Assembly (NCBI RefSeq): GCF_008065115.1
Contig: NZ_CP042913.1
Span: forward strand, 1,896,338-1,960,337
Length of the DNA: 64,000 nt
Origin: Bythopirellula goksoeyrii
GTDB lineage: Bacteria > Planctomycetota > Planctomycetia > Pirellulales > Lacipirellulaceae
Direction: 5' to 3'
The notes beneath the pieces are model-generated. The model was not told where the DNA came from, did no database searches, and worked only from the letters and a program-made list of their open reading frames with translations. This document shows, piece after piece, positions 18,358 to 26,917 of this stretch. Every line of letters begins with the position of its first letter. The stretch's first letter is position 1. A program made the position numbers and the translations under genes.

Positions 18358-19566
18358 ATGAAATACGCCATTATTATCCCCGACGGTGCCGCCGACGAGC
18401 CCCAGTCTGTACTCGGCGGACAGACACCCCTTGAAGCCGCTCGCACTCCCGCCATGGACGCCATTGCGGCCTCAGGTGTTGTGGCTCGCGCCTGTCATAC
18501 TCCCAAGGTACTCCCCGCCGGTTCCGAAGTCGGCAACATGAGCCTGTTGGGTTACGACCCCCTGACCAACTTCACAGGCCGCGCCCCTATCGAAGCCGCT
18601 GCACAGGGCATCGAGCTTTCGCCCGATGATTGGGCTATCCGCTGCAATCTGGTCACTATCGAAGACCAGATCATGCAGAGCTTTACCGCCGGACACATCT
18701 CTACTGAGGAAGCAACTGAACTTCTGGTAACAGCCCAGGAAAAACTTGGCGGCGATGGACTCGAATTTATTCCAGGTGTCAGCTACCGCAATCTGCTCAT
18801 CTGGCGAGGCAAACAGCGTCCTGCCCCTTTCACCATGGACATGCGTGCCACGCCTCCGCATGATCTCACCGACAAGACCGTACTCGACAATTTCCCGCGA
18901 GGACCGGGAAGCGACGTTCTTAACGACCTTATGTCGGCGACAATCGATCTCTTTGTCAATCATCCAGTCAATATGAAACGCCTTGCCGCTGGAAAACCGC
19001 CTGCCACCAACGTTTGGCTCTGGGGGATAGGCAAGGCACCTAAACTCGCAGCATTCTCAGATGTTTATGGTCCTCAGGGGGCGATGATCACCGCCGTTGA
19101 CTTGCTCCGCGGTTTAGCATCACTCGTTGGTTGGCAGCGGATCGAAGTCCCTGGCGCCACCGGCTACACCGACACCGACTATGCCGCCAAGGGTCGCCAT
19201 GCTGTTGACGCCCTCAAGGAGGTCGATCTGGTTTGTGTCCATGTCGAAGCGCCCGACGAAGCCTCTCACGAGGGAGATTGTGGCAAGAAAGTCACTGCTC
19301 TGGAAGAAATCGATACGCATGTCGTCGCTCCGGTCGTGGAAGCCTTGAAGTCAACAGGGGATTGGCGGATCATGATATCCCCCGACCATCCGACTTTCCT
19401 GAGCACGAAAACCCACACGCATGGTCACGTTCCCGTAGCCATGGCAGGAACAGGCATTACTCCAGACAAATTCACCAGCTACGGCGACACCAACGCCGCC
19501 AATTCTGATCTGGCTTTCGACGAAGGCTGGCGCACCATGGGCTGGTTCACTGGACCGAACACATAA
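18358..19566 (+). CDS. ApgM-type phosphoglycerate mutase homologue; possible homoserine kinase
   Basis: The protein has 402 residues of the alkaline phosphatase superfamily and the ApgM (archaeal-type, cofactor-independent phosphoglycerate mutase) branch. Metal-site landmarks are IIPDGAADEP at the N terminus, GSEVGNMSLLGYDP, HVEAPDEASHEGD, ISPDHPTFLSTKTHTHGHVP, all intact. By family alone it would interconvert 3- and 2-phosphoglycerate. A subset encoded beside homoserine dehydrogenase in genomes lacking thrB has been proposed to be homoserine kinase (the TIGR02535 model), and here it sits between hom and lysC. The context therefore favours homoserine phosphorylation, which is inference. Confidence 0.85.
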   Translation: MKYAIIIPDGAADEPQSVLGGQTPLEAARTPAMDAIAASGVVARACHTPKVLPAGSEVGNMSLLGYDPLTNFTGRAPIEAAAQGIELSPDDWAIRCNLVTIEDQIMQSFTAGHISTEEATELLVTAQEKLGGDGLEFIPGVSYRNLLIWRGKQRPAPFTMDMRATPPHDLTDKTVLDNFPRGPGSDVLNDLMSATIDLFVNHPVNMKRLAAGKPPATNVWLWGIGKAPKLAAFSDVYGPQGAMITAVDLLRGLASLVGWQRIEVPGATGYTDTDYAAKGRHAVDALKEVDLVCVHVEAPDEASHEGDCGKKVTALEEIDTHVVAPVVEALKSTGDWRIMISPDHPTFLSTKTHTHGHVPVAMAGTGITPDKFTSYGDTNAANSDLAFDEGWRTMGWFTGPNT

Positions 19567-19591
19567 CGCAACATTCCATTCCCCTTCCTAA

Positions 19592-19625
19592 ATTCCGCAA
19601 TCCTAATTCCGAATTCCGCATTCAA
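19592..19625. repeat. Intergenic repeat TTCCGCAATCC... upstream of lysC
   Basis: The segment reads TTCCGCAATCCTAATTCC and then AATTCCGCATT. A variant with the same order (TTCCGCAATCCGAACTCC, then CTGCATTT) lies at 21446-21479 just after lysC. Each arm itself has a near direct repeat. It lies within the 61-base gap before lysC. Confidence 0.5.
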
Positions 19626-19627
19626 CT

Positions 19628-21409
19628 ATGGGTATCATCGTTCAAAAATTTGGCGGCACCAGCGTGGCCGACGCCGACAAGATTTTAGCCGCTGCCCGCA
19701 AGGCAATTCGCACCCAACAGCAAGGCCATCAAGTAGTGATGGTCGTTAGTGCAATGGGCAAGAACACCGATGTCTTAGTGGATCTGGCAGGCCAACTCAC
19801 CAGCAAACCTCCCGCGCGCGAAATGGACATGCTCCTTTCCACAGGCGAGCAGGTTAGCGTTGCTCTCATGGCAATGGCCATTAACGAATTGGGAAGTAAA
19901 GCGGTCAGCCTCACAGGTGGCCAGATTGGCATTAAGACGGATAGTTCGCACACCAAGGCCCGCATTCAATCCATATCAACCGAGCGATTGCGCAAGCATC
20001 TCGACGATGGCCATATAGTTATCGCCGCCGGCTTCCAAGGAATCGACGAGGACTTCAATATCACCACACTTGGACGTGGTGGCAGCGACACGACCGCCGT
20101 CGCTTTGGCTGCGGTGCTGCAAGCAGACGCTTGCGAGATCTACACCGACGTCGATGGCGTCTTCACTACTGACCCGCGAATCGTTGCCGAGGCCCGCAAG
20201 ATGGATCGCGTGAGCCACGATGAGATTCTGGAGTTGGCCAGCATGGGTGCCGGAGTGATGCATAGCCGCTCGATTGAGTTCGGCAAGAAATTTGGCGTCC
20301 CGATTCACGTTTGCAATAGTGCCAGCTTCAGCGATGAGCCAGGCACGGTCATCGACTTATTGCCAGAAAGCATCGATCGCCCTGTGAGTGGGGTGGCATT
20401 GACCAAAAACGAAGCGTGGATTTCGCTCGCCAATGTTCCAGACCAACCTGGCACGATGGACACCCTGTTCTCAAAACTTGGCGGCGTCAACGTGGCGGTC
20501 GATATGATTGTCCAGAACGTTGGAAAAGGTGGCAAGGCGGAGGTCTCCTTTACCGTGTTGGAATCGGACCTTCCGGCAACTCTCAACGCCGTCAATGATG
20601 TCGCTAATGAACTAGGTGATATTGAGATCACGAGCGAAGCAAATGTTTCCAAGGTATCAATCGTCGGACTGGGAATGGCTACGCAAACGGGTGTAGCAGA
20701 TCGCATGTTTCGCGCGTTTGCTGATGAAGGAATCAATATTCTGGCGATCACAACCAGCCAGATCAAGGTTTCTGCCCTTGTGCGGCGCGAACAAGCTATG
20801 CAGGCACTTCGTGCCGTTCACAGCGAATTCCAGTTGGACAAGCCCCCCAAGGATCGTGTTTCCTTTGGAGACAAATCCGCAGCGGTTCAGCCTCCTAGTC
20901 CCATCGACGTGGTTGCGAGGCTGCAACGCATGGAAGACCTCACGATTGATGACATTCAACTCGACGAGTCCCAAGGCCGCATCACGGTTTCCCATGTTCC
21001 GGATACGCCAGGTATCGCCGCTGAGATTTTCGAGGCAGTGGCTGCTGAGAACATCATGGTCGATATGATCGTACAAGGTACCGGTCGAGATGGGATGGCA
21101 AACATTAGCTTCACCGTGCCCAAGGAATCCGTGTCAGCCGCTACCGAAGTTGTTCGCCCTGTGGCCGCGAACTTGGAATGTGGCCCCGTCACTCACGATA
21201 AGCAAATTGCCATCCTGTCGGTTTTTGGGATCGGCATTCGCACCCATACAGGTGTCGGCGTCCGGATGTTTCAAGCGTTATCTCGCACCGGCATCAATGT
21301 CGAAATGGTTAGCTCAAGCGAAATGCGGGTCAACGTAGTCGTATCCGCAGATCGAGGCCAGGCAGGACTTAAGGCCTTGCAGGCCGCGTTTGATGACGTG
21401 ATAGGATGA
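19628..21409 (+). CDS. lysC: Aspartate kinase with four ACT domains
   Basis: Aspartokinase phosphorylates aspartate at the head of the Lys/Thr/Met pathway. The kinase part (1-250) has IVQKFGGTSVAD, TTLGRGGSDTTAVALAAVL and YTDVDGVFTTDPR. The regulatory region is unusually long for a 593-residue enzyme: two ACT-like pairs are visible (VSIVGLGMATQTGVADRMF and, again, ILSVFGIGIRTHTGVGVRMF, each preceded by a sequence of the PDTPGIAAEIFEA / VPDQPGTMDTLFS type). Usual enzymes have one pair and about 400-450 residues. The doubled module suggests more complex feedback. It follows hom and the ApgM-like gene. Confidence 0.95.
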   Translation: MGIIVQKFGGTSVADADKILAAARKAIRTQQQGHQVVMVVSAMGKNTDVLVDLAGQLTSKPPAREMDMLLSTGEQVSVALMAMAINELGSKAVSLTGGQIGIKTDSSHTKARIQSISTERLRKHLDDGHIVIAAGFQGIDEDFNITTLGRGGSDTTAVALAAVLQADACEIYTDVDGVFTTDPRIVAEARKMDRVSHDEILELASMGAGVMHSRSIEFGKKFGVPIHVCNSASFSDEPGTVIDLLPESIDRPVSGVALTKNEAWISLANVPDQPGTMDTLFSKLGGVNVAVDMIVQNVGKGGKAEVSFTVLESDLPATLNAVNDVANELGDIEITSEANVSKVSIVGLGMATQTGVADRMFRAFADEGINILAITTSQIKVSALVRREQAMQALRAVHSEFQLDKPPKDRVSFGDKSAAVQPPSPIDVVARLQRMEDLTIDDIQLDESQGRITVSHVPDTPGIAAEIFEAVAAENIMVDMIVQGTGRDGMANISFTVPKESVSAATEVVRPVAANLECGPVTHDKQIAILSVFGIGIRTHTGVGVRMFQALSRTGINVEMVSSSEMRVNVVVSADRGQAGLKALQAAFDDVIG

Positions 21410-21445
21410 GAATGAGTTTGAGATTGGGAAAACGGATTGCAACAC

Positions 21446-21479
21446 GATTCCGCAATCCGAACTCCCAACTCTGCATTTC
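21446..21479. repeat. Intergenic repeat TTCCGCAATCC... downstream of lysC
   Basis: TTCCGCAATCCGAACTCC followed by CTGCATTT matches the element at 19592-19625 in order and spacing. It separates convergent lysC and the BFN gene and does not form a clear T-tailed stem. Confidence 0.5.
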
Positions 21480-21480
21480 G

Positions 21481-21894
21481 TTAGAGGTTGTTCTCGTCGA
21501 TCACATCGTGCAGCACATCTTCGGAGACGTAGATCGGTAGCTGAGGGTTGCAGCTTACCGCCACGGCAATTGCATCGCTGGGGCGGGAATCGATTTCGAT
21601 CAGTTCGCCCTCATGCCGCACACGGAGCTGAGCAAAATAAGTATGTTCTTTGAGTTCGTTGATCACCACATCCTGGAACTCGCCCCCCATGGCATCAACC
21701 GCGTTGACTAAGAGATCGTGGGTCAATGGTCTTGGTGCTTCAAATCCCTTCACCCGGCGGTCGATACTCGTAGCTTCAAAGATTCCAATCAAAATGGGGA
21801 ACATCCGTTGTCCATCAATCTCGCGCAGCCAGATGACTTGCTCACTGGTGACCTCGCTGATCACGATCCTCGCTAATTCCATGGCCACTGGCAT
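21481..21894 (-). CDS. Bifunctional nuclease (BFN/DUF151) domain protein
   Basis: The 137-residue protein begins MPVAMELARIVISEVTSEQ and shows the BFN pattern: LREIDGQRMFPILIGIFEA, RPLTHDLLVNAVDAMGG and RPSDAIAVAVSCNPQLPIYV. The family is named from a plant protein with DNase and RNase activity; the bacterial role is not settled. The frame extends to 21999, but GAGGG eight bases before ATG 21894 and the family N terminus fix the start there. It converges on lysC and its start is about 160 bases from the tRNA gene, so it is the last core gene before the accessory region. Confidence 0.88.
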   Translation of the reverse strand: MPVAMELARIVISEVTSEQVIWLREIDGQRMFPILIGIFEATSIDRRVKGFEAPRPLTHDLLVNAVDAMGGEFQDVVINELKEHTYFAQLRVRHEGELIEIDSRPSDAIAVAVSCNPQLPIYVSEDVLHDVIDENNL

Positions 21895-22051
21895 ATCGAA
21901 AACCCTCGGGGCAAAAGTCCTTGCAAGCCCGCCCAACCCAGCGGGCGCGTCAGCCTTGATTATAGGACGGCACCCGAGGGGAGTGCTACCGCTTCCCAAA
22001 TTTGGCGTGTTGCCACATACTGAATGATCAGCGATACTCGCACATTCGCTC

Positions 22052-22125
<74 letters not shown>

Positions 22126-22169
22126 CTTTATACTTTGAAAACGAACTAGACGGTTGTGTTTTCTGAGGA

Positions 22170-22416
22170 TTAATTAGACTCTCGCGCTGCACTTCCAGGC
22201 ATTTCAGTCGCCTGCTGCACCGGATTATCCAGCGCTTTGTTGGCCACCGCTTTGGTGAAATGGGCATCGATTATTTTGCAGATAGTGGCGTCGTGCAACT
22301 CTCTCACTGTTTCCCAGCCAAGTACAAACCACGTGCAGTGGGTATTCGGCCTCCAGTTCGGTCTGACGGGTGCTACGATGATTCTGAAACAATTCTTGCC
22401 AAGGCTCCAGACCCGC
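22170..22416 (-). pseudogene. Frameshifted C-terminal fragment of a tyrosine integrase
   Basis: Reading the minus strand from 22416 in one frame gives AGLEPWQELFQNHRST, RQTELEAEYPLHVVCTWLG and NSERVARRHYLQ, which is the C-terminal catalytic part of a tyrosine recombinase: the R-x-T-x-L helix, the H-V-V-C-x-W-L-G block and the HYL segment with the nucleophile Tyr. Just after HYLQ the frame must shift by one base to continue DAHFTKAVANKALDNPVQQ and ATEMPGSAARESN, stopping at 22170. The first two thirds of the gene are missing, with a TGA directly before the first codon. It sits 44 bases from the tRNA 3' end, as integrases of tRNA-targeting elements do. It is a dead remnant. Confidence 0.8.
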
Positions 22417-22642
22417 TCATTCAATGATGTGATTGTATTCAGTTATTAAATCCGGCAATGAAGTTGTTGTTAATACCCCCTTTTCGGAGTCGGTATGCGC
22501 AGAGGGAGTGCTAGGTACTAATTGAAGTCCGTCAGAATCCCGAAAAGGGACCAGACCGAGGCAGCAACAGGAGATATTCCTCCCCTCGCGCGAGTGTGCG
22601 TAGGAGCATCATACACGCGGAGGGCGACCAAGTCCCTGATAC
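22417..22642. other. Gene-free stretch between the integrase remnant and the first 66-residue gene
   Basis: No convincing coding frame, tRNA or terminator is seen here. Together with the integrase fragment it makes a 500-base gene-poor zone behind the tRNA. It probably represents decayed insertion DNA. Confidence 0.4.
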
Positions 22643-22843
22643 CTACCATCCCACCTCGCCAGCCTCTACCGCCTCCACAGCCTTTTTGAGCGCGGCCGAC
22701 TCGGTACTACCAAAGAATCCCTTGCCGCAATTGGCCCGGGACACATAGCAGGCCCATTGGTCGACGTCCAATCGACCGGTCTCGCTCAGTTCCACTTCAA
22801 AGCCCTTCGATTCCATAGAATCGATCAGTGTGCTGGTTTCCAT
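22643..22843 (-). CDS. 66-residue cassette protein, copy A
   Basis: This hypothetical protein starts METSTLIDSMESKGFEVELS and ends FFGSTESAALKKAVEAVEAG plus EVGW. A strong GGAGGAGA ribosome site lies a few bases before ATG 22843, deciding against the upstream GTG at 22903. It is closely related to the gene at 26717-26917; the last 24 residues differ at very few positions, while the middle differs more. The C-terminal helix SAALKKAVEAVEAGEVGW and a W/C/Y-containing core suggest a small folded protein. The family is not recognised. Upstream DNA is also shared with copy C. Confidence 0.75.
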   Translation of the reverse strand: METSTLIDSMESKGFEVELSETGRLDVDQWACYVSRANCGKGFFGSTESAALKKAVEAVEAGEVGW

Positions 22844-22904
22844 CGCTCTCTCCTCCAGGGTGCCGTGATCGTCCGTGATTACCATAAGTGTACAGATGGC
22901 CACT

Positions 22905-22985
22905 CACAAGCCCTAGGAGGCCCCCTGGCCCTATCTTGTGCTGAAGTCATAAGAAAGTGCCACAAGCGGATTGCTTGCGTAGAAG
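22905..22985. repeat. Conserved upstream flank of the 66-residue cassette, copy A
   Basis: The sequence CACTCACAAGCCCTAGGAGG and, further on, GCCACAAGCGGATTGCTTGC recur, respectively, upstream of copy C (near 26977-26996, CACTCACAAGGCCCTAAGGGG) and in a gene-less copy at 25156-25176 (GCCACAAGCGGTTTGCTGGC). This marks a duplicated unit larger than the coding part and probably includes its promoter. Confidence 0.55.
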
Positions 22986-23162
22986 GGGCAGTCAGAGAAC
23001 TTTTTAATCAGGACTTGAAATCCCCATGGCAGTCACCGCCGCTAGCTGAACGTTGGGAAGAAACCTCATGTTTTCCAGATTGGATTGGAAAGGATACAAT
23101 CCTGAACGGTTAGCCAAGTCAATGCTACTATCAGCTCTTCTGCTCTTGAAAGCGTTTTTGAA

Positions 23163-24173
23163 ATGAATCTTCAAAGCCGATTCGTAAATCAGGTCGCAAT
23201 TCTTATCTGCTTGAGTGTATCCGTTTGCACCCAAGGCAATTCAAAGGCCGGTGATATTACTGTAGCGGACATTGTCGATGCCTGGGAAAATCGAGATAAG
23301 ACTATTCCAACCTTCGAATGTGAGTGCAAGATTACGAAGGAAATTACGCGATTTCTGCACGAACGGTCGGGTGGAGCATTTGATGATCCCAATAAGGGAG
23401 AGCCCGGTGGTACGATGCAAATAAGCAAGGGATTGACAGTTAAACTGCGAGGCAAGGATATTTTCATTCTAGAAAAGGGTGAACACTGCGACATCGACAA
23501 TTTTGAAATTTTTGATCAATCTGTTCACATCGCGTCTTCCGATGGCAGGATCGAGTATTTCGTTACTTCCTCTCGAAGTCAACTTGCCATGGGCGGCTTT
23601 GCAAACGTGAAGGTACCCGGCTTTCCGTTGCCTAGTGCCATGACGAGTGAATCCTCCATAATTCAACTATGGTATGACCCCTTAGAATTCTTCGCGGTAC
23701 ACAATGTTGATATAAGGAAGGCTCGCAGAGTCAATGAGAATCCTGGAACTTCTATTGATTTGGTGGTCACGCTTCAGAATGGCAGGGCAGCATCTGTTGT
23801 TGTTTCGGTGAGCAGTCGCCCTCCCTATTTGCCATTGGAGTACAAGACTCTCGTAAAAAACTCACTTCTGAGCAATTACGAACTGGAATACCAGACTTCA
23901 AAAAGCGGCGATGAAATTCTTAGTTCTTGGGCCATTCAGCAATTTCGCGGAGATGGCTCAATTACATCGGAATCGAGGGGTAAAGTTCAGAGTTTTCAGC
24001 AAGGCAAGCAGATAGAGGACAAAGAGTTTGAGTTGTCCTATCCCATAGGGGCACATTTAATTGAATACCTAAACAGAGGCCAAAGAAAATACTGGGTACA
24101 AGAGTCCTTCGAAGAGAAACAAGAAATCGAGAAACATAACTTCGGAAGGAAACAGGTGCCAGAACTGTTTTGA
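23163..24173 (+). CDS. Hypothetical exported protein
   Basis: This 336-residue protein has a short hydrophobic leader (VAILICLSVSVCTQG) that looks like a signal peptide. The rest is polar and beta-rich, with VADIVDAWENRDKTIPTFEC near the start of the mature part. That opening, an amphipathic helix followed by 'WENR...TF.CE', is typical of large sets of lineage-specific planctomycete exported proteins distantly like outer-membrane lipoprotein-sorting proteins, but no family is claimed. The ending is basic (KHNFGRKQVPELF). It is a lone plus-strand gene between minus-strand cassettes in the accessory region. Confidence 0.7.
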   Translation: MNLQSRFVNQVAILICLSVSVCTQGNSKAGDITVADIVDAWENRDKTIPTFECECKITKEITRFLHERSGGAFDDPNKGEPGGTMQISKGLTVKLRGKDIFILEKGEHCDIDNFEIFDQSVHIASSDGRIEYFVTSSRSQLAMGGFANVKVPGFPLPSAMTSESSIIQLWYDPLEFFAVHNVDIRKARRVNENPGTSIDLVVTLQNGRAASVVVSVSSRPPYLPLEYKTLVKNSLLSNYELEYQTSKSGDEILSSWAIQQFRGDGSITSESRGKVQSFQQGKQIEDKEFELSYPIGAHLIEYLNRGQRKYWVQESFEEKQEIEKHNFGRKQVPELF

Positions 24174-24352
24174 CAAACAGTTCTGATACTTTGTTTCCTA
24201 CCGTCTCCGGCAAGGCAATTGCCACGCTACTTCCGTCGGAGATAGCTGCCTAGAAGTGAGCCCTCGTTAACTTGCGTCGAAATGCGGAGGCTTCATCGAC
24301 CGCCGCCGGATAGGGTCTTAGCTGTCTAAGTCACAGGATCAACTTTCCACTT

Positions 24353-24733
24353 TCAATCAGGCTTCGGTCCACCAGAGTAATAATATTCGCCCTCCGGCTT
24401 AAGTACAATTTGTTTCGCATTGGTACTGATCGAAGGTTTTCCATGATCCCTAGATTTCATGAATTTAGGGACATTTGTCAGCGTTATTGAATTCTTGGAT
24501 TTCGACAAAGTCAATTCGGACGCACTCCCAAAGAATTCAAGGCGATCAAACCCTTTAATATTGAACTCCAATAGTAAATCACTTTGGGGCCTGAATACGA
24601 TTTGATCTTCGAGGACCTCTAATTTTACTGGCCCTTGAAATGCAAGTTCGTAGTCCCGGAATTGGATTTCCGTTTCGCTTGTAACCATGTGAAACGAAAG
24701 ACCCATAGCCAAGATTAAAGTAGCTAACGACAT
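24353..24733 (-). CDS. Hypothetical exported small protein
   Basis: The 126-residue product starts MSLATLILAMGLSFHMVTS, a signal peptide or N-terminal anchor, followed by a short beta-rich domain (IQFRDYELAFQGPVKLEVLE, LLLEFNIKGFDRLEFFG). GGAGG lies six bases before ATG 24733; the longer frame uses a TTG and is rejected. The tail EGEYYYSGGPKPD is aromatic and glycine-rich. No family is recognised and no neighbour is co-oriented. Confidence 0.6.
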   Translation of the reverse strand: MSLATLILAMGLSFHMVTSETEIQFRDYELAFQGPVKLEVLEDQIVFRPQSDLLLEFNIKGFDRLEFFGSASELTLSKSKNSITLTNVPKFMKSRDHGKPSISTNAKQIVLKPEGEYYYSGGPKPD

Positions 24734-25348
24734 GAGGGACCTCCAAGAAAATATGGGGGTTAAAAAAGACCCGAGCAACCGACCCTTCTCGTCTTGAGAC
24801 GCATCAACACCAGCTATGGATGCAACTGAGGGGGAAACGCTCCTAGCATGGGATGCTGGAGCCTAATTGGGGCAAATCTAACTTATCTTGCTCGCTCCAA
24901 AAAGTGCAGTTTCGCGGCCCCCCCCAAGTCCCGCTGCTTTATCGACCGCCGCTACATCGCGGTTGGCAATAGAGCGCCCAAGATTCCTCCCGAAATGGCC
25001 CCTTACGCTCTGTCCGCCGAGTTAGAAAACCCCTCAACGGGATCAGGCGAACTAGTACACTATACCGATGGTATCTGAATGGGTGGTGGCGAAACCAAGC
25101 CTAAGGCTCAAGCCACAGAAAACCCGCTGGCGCTATCAAGTGATGGGGAGGTAAAGACTCGCCACAAGCGGTTTGCTGGCAATGAGGGGCGATCAGTGCA
25201 ACTCTTCTTAGTGCTCGTTTCTGGAGCAGAAAATTAAATTCCCTGTCAGTCAATTGGATTGATGATCGCCGAGCCTGCGCTGCGAAACCGCCTGAGGAGC
25301 GGCCAGCAGGGAACCGCGTGCTGACATAAAAAATGTTGAATTAATGCG
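24734..25348. other. Gene-poor 600-base stretch with duplicated fragments
   Basis: No gene is called. It contains a fragment CGAACTAGTACACTATACCG near 25049 that recurs at 26610, and directly after it the gene-less remnant of the 66-residue cassette flank (25110-25190). A plus-strand frame at 24848-25078 reads plausibly at its end (GELVHYTDGI) but has no start or homologous context. It is best read as decayed, rearranged DNA. Confidence 0.5.
25049..25190. repeat. Gene-less partial copy (B) of the duplicated cassette
   Basis: Two segments known from the other copies lie next to each other: 25049-25076 (CTAGTACACTATACCGATGG) matches 26610-26637, and 25156-25176 (GCCACAAGCGGTTTGCTGGC) matches 22961-22981. 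In copy C the first segment precedes the 66-residue gene and the upstream flank follows it; here the gene between them is absent. This looks like a deletion derivative. Confidence 0.5.
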
Positions 25349-26524
25349 ATGAGAAGGTCAACACCCAAAATTTTCCCAGATTATACTCAAAGGAATGCGA
25401 GTTTCGTTTGGTTCCACACGTTTTGGCAATCTTTCGGTATGGGTCACTTCGATGTCATCGAGAAAGCGTCTGGCACACAGCGTTTAATCAATGTTGTGGC
25501 TCACAACGAACTGCGCACACGGCTGAGGGCATGGCAAGAATTTCTCGCGCGCCAGGGTGATGGGCCGATGTATCGTGATCCCTTGTGGTTGTTGGTCTTG
25601 GCTGAAGGGCGAGGGCATGTGCCCTACTGTTTGGAAGCGATATGCGGTGGGCATGTCAGAGGGATACTGCCTTTGGCACTGGTGGCCAGTCCGCTCTTCG
25701 GACGGTTTCTGGTAAGCCTCCCACATGTGAGTAGCGGGGGTGTTTGTGCGGACAATTCCACGACTGAACTCGAGTTGGTGGATCAAGCAATCGCACTCGC
25801 CGAAGAACTGGACGTCGATTTTCTAGAACTGCGCCACAAATGTTTGCTACCACATGCGGAACTGCAACACGTGTTCACCGATAAAGCCCATATGCGGATG
25901 GAATTGCCTGAGGAGGAAGGCCTGTTGTGGGACCAAGTCGGCACCAAAGTTCGCAATCAGGTTCGCAAGGCGGAAAAGTTGTCTTTTCGTGGAACGTGGG
26001 GGGGCGTGGAAATACTCGACGATTTTTACACGATCTACACCCGGCGTATGCGAGACTTCGGTACGCCCACCGATGGCAAGGTGTTGTTCGAAAAGATTCT
26101 GGCTTGCTTTCCGCAGCAGGCCGAATTGATCGTCGTGCGGCAGCATAATCGACCGGTCGCGGCTGCGATGGTGCTACATGGTCAGGGGATCTCCGAGATG
26201 CACCGCAGCGCAGCGATCACCGAGCTGCGCTCCACCGGTGTCAACTCCTGGATGCATTGGCAAGCGTTACTGCGTACGCAGCAGCGCGGCAATCGGCACT
26301 TTGATTTTGGGCGTCCGACGGTCGGTTCCAGTGTCTACACGTTCAAGAAACGCTTTGGCGCAACACCTCAGCCTGCGGCCGTGCAACACTATTTACGCCG
26401 CGGTTCGCCCGAGGGGCTACGGCGCGCGGGAGGCAAGTTCAATTTGCCGATCAGACTGTGGAGTTGCTTGCCGGTCTGTGTCACGCGGTGGCTGGGGCCG
26501 TGGATCGCGCGGGGGATGCCGTGA
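25349..26524 (+). CDS. FemAB-family GNAT protein of the PEP-CTERM/XrtA-associated type
   Basis: This 391-residue protein resembles the FemAB-like acyltransferases found with exosortase/PEP-CTERM systems: an N-terminal GNAT-like half (MYRDPLWLLVLAEGRGHVPYC, VRGILPLALV), the segment KVRNQVRKAEK in the middle, and the C-terminal signature FDFGRPTVGSSVYTFKKRFG with ATPQP. Its proposed role is in exopolysaccharide or cell-surface assembly, not peptidoglycan bridges; this is inference. The N-terminal 30 residues are unlike the family, so the true start may be the ATG of MGHFDVIEK at 25439. Three PEP-CTERM proteins follow within 7 kb, but no exosortase is in the window. Confidence 0.8.
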   Translation: MRRSTPKIFPDYTQRNASFVWFHTFWQSFGMGHFDVIEKASGTQRLINVVAHNELRTRLRAWQEFLARQGDGPMYRDPLWLLVLAEGRGHVPYCLEAICGGHVRGILPLALVASPLFGRFLVSLPHVSSGGVCADNSTTELELVDQAIALAEELDVDFLELRHKCLLPHAELQHVFTDKAHMRMELPEEEGLLWDQVGTKVRNQVRKAEKLSFRGTWGGVEILDDFYTIYTRRMRDFGTPTDGKVLFEKILACFPQQAELIVVRQHNRPVAAAMVLHGQGISEMHRSAAITELRSTGVNSWMHWQALLRTQQRGNRHFDFGRPTVGSSVYTFKKRFGATPQPAAVQHYLRRGSPEGLRRAGGKFNLPIRLWSCLPVCVTRWLGPWIARGMP

Positions 26525-26609
26525 TTTACCGCTCAACTCGCTGGCGAAACTTCGAGCGTAGTCGCCGGCAACCGAACGTCCTCTTTAAGGTCCTCTGAAT
26601 GGCAGCAGA

Positions 26610-26637
26610 CGAACTAGTGCGCTATACCGATGGTACC
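26610..26637. repeat. Duplicated fragment near cassette copy C
   Basis: The sequence CGAACTAGTGCGCTATACCG and the following ATGGTACCT match 25049-25076 at all but a few bases. Both could code for ELV-YTDGT. It lies between the FemAB-like gene and the second 66-residue gene. Confidence 0.6.
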
Positions 26638-26716
26638 TACAGGGGTGGAGTCGGGATTAAGTTTTGTAAAACCTATCTCAAATACTCTACCAACACGTCA
26701 TCATCCGAATCGGTAG

Positions 26717-26917
26717 TTACCAACCCACTTCCCCAGCCTCAACCGCCTCAATAGCTTTCTTAAGCGCGGCCGACTCAGTTCTCCCAAAGAATCCCCTGCC
26801 ATAATTCTCCCTAGACTCATAGCAGGCCGATTGCTCGAAGTTCTTTGGACTGGTCTCTCTCAACTCCATTTCAAAGACTTTTGCTTCCATATCTTCGATC
26901 ATTGCGTTCATTTTCAT
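26717..26917 (-). CDS. 66-residue cassette protein, copy C
   Basis: A paralogue of the gene at 22643-22843, of identical length. It starts MKMNAMIEDMEAKVFEMELR and ends FFGRTESAALKKAIEAVEAG plus EVGW. AGGAG lies about nine bases before ATG 26917, and the longer frame back to 26977 is less likely because the homology to copy A is strongest from this ATG. The middle holds CYESRENYGRGFFG, matching CYVSRANCGKGFFG of copy A, so CY, R-N and GFFG are the conserved core. Family and function are unknown. The genes are diverged but intact, suggesting selection. Confidence 0.75.
   Translation of the reverse strand: MKMNAMIEDMEAKVFEMELRETSPKNFEQSACYESRENYGRGFFGRTESAALKKAIEAVEAGEVGW

Noticed and set aside
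24848-25078. 76-residue plus-strand frame
   Set aside because: No ribosome site or homologous context; its end shares a DNA repeat with 26610-26637, so it is more likely duplicated debris.
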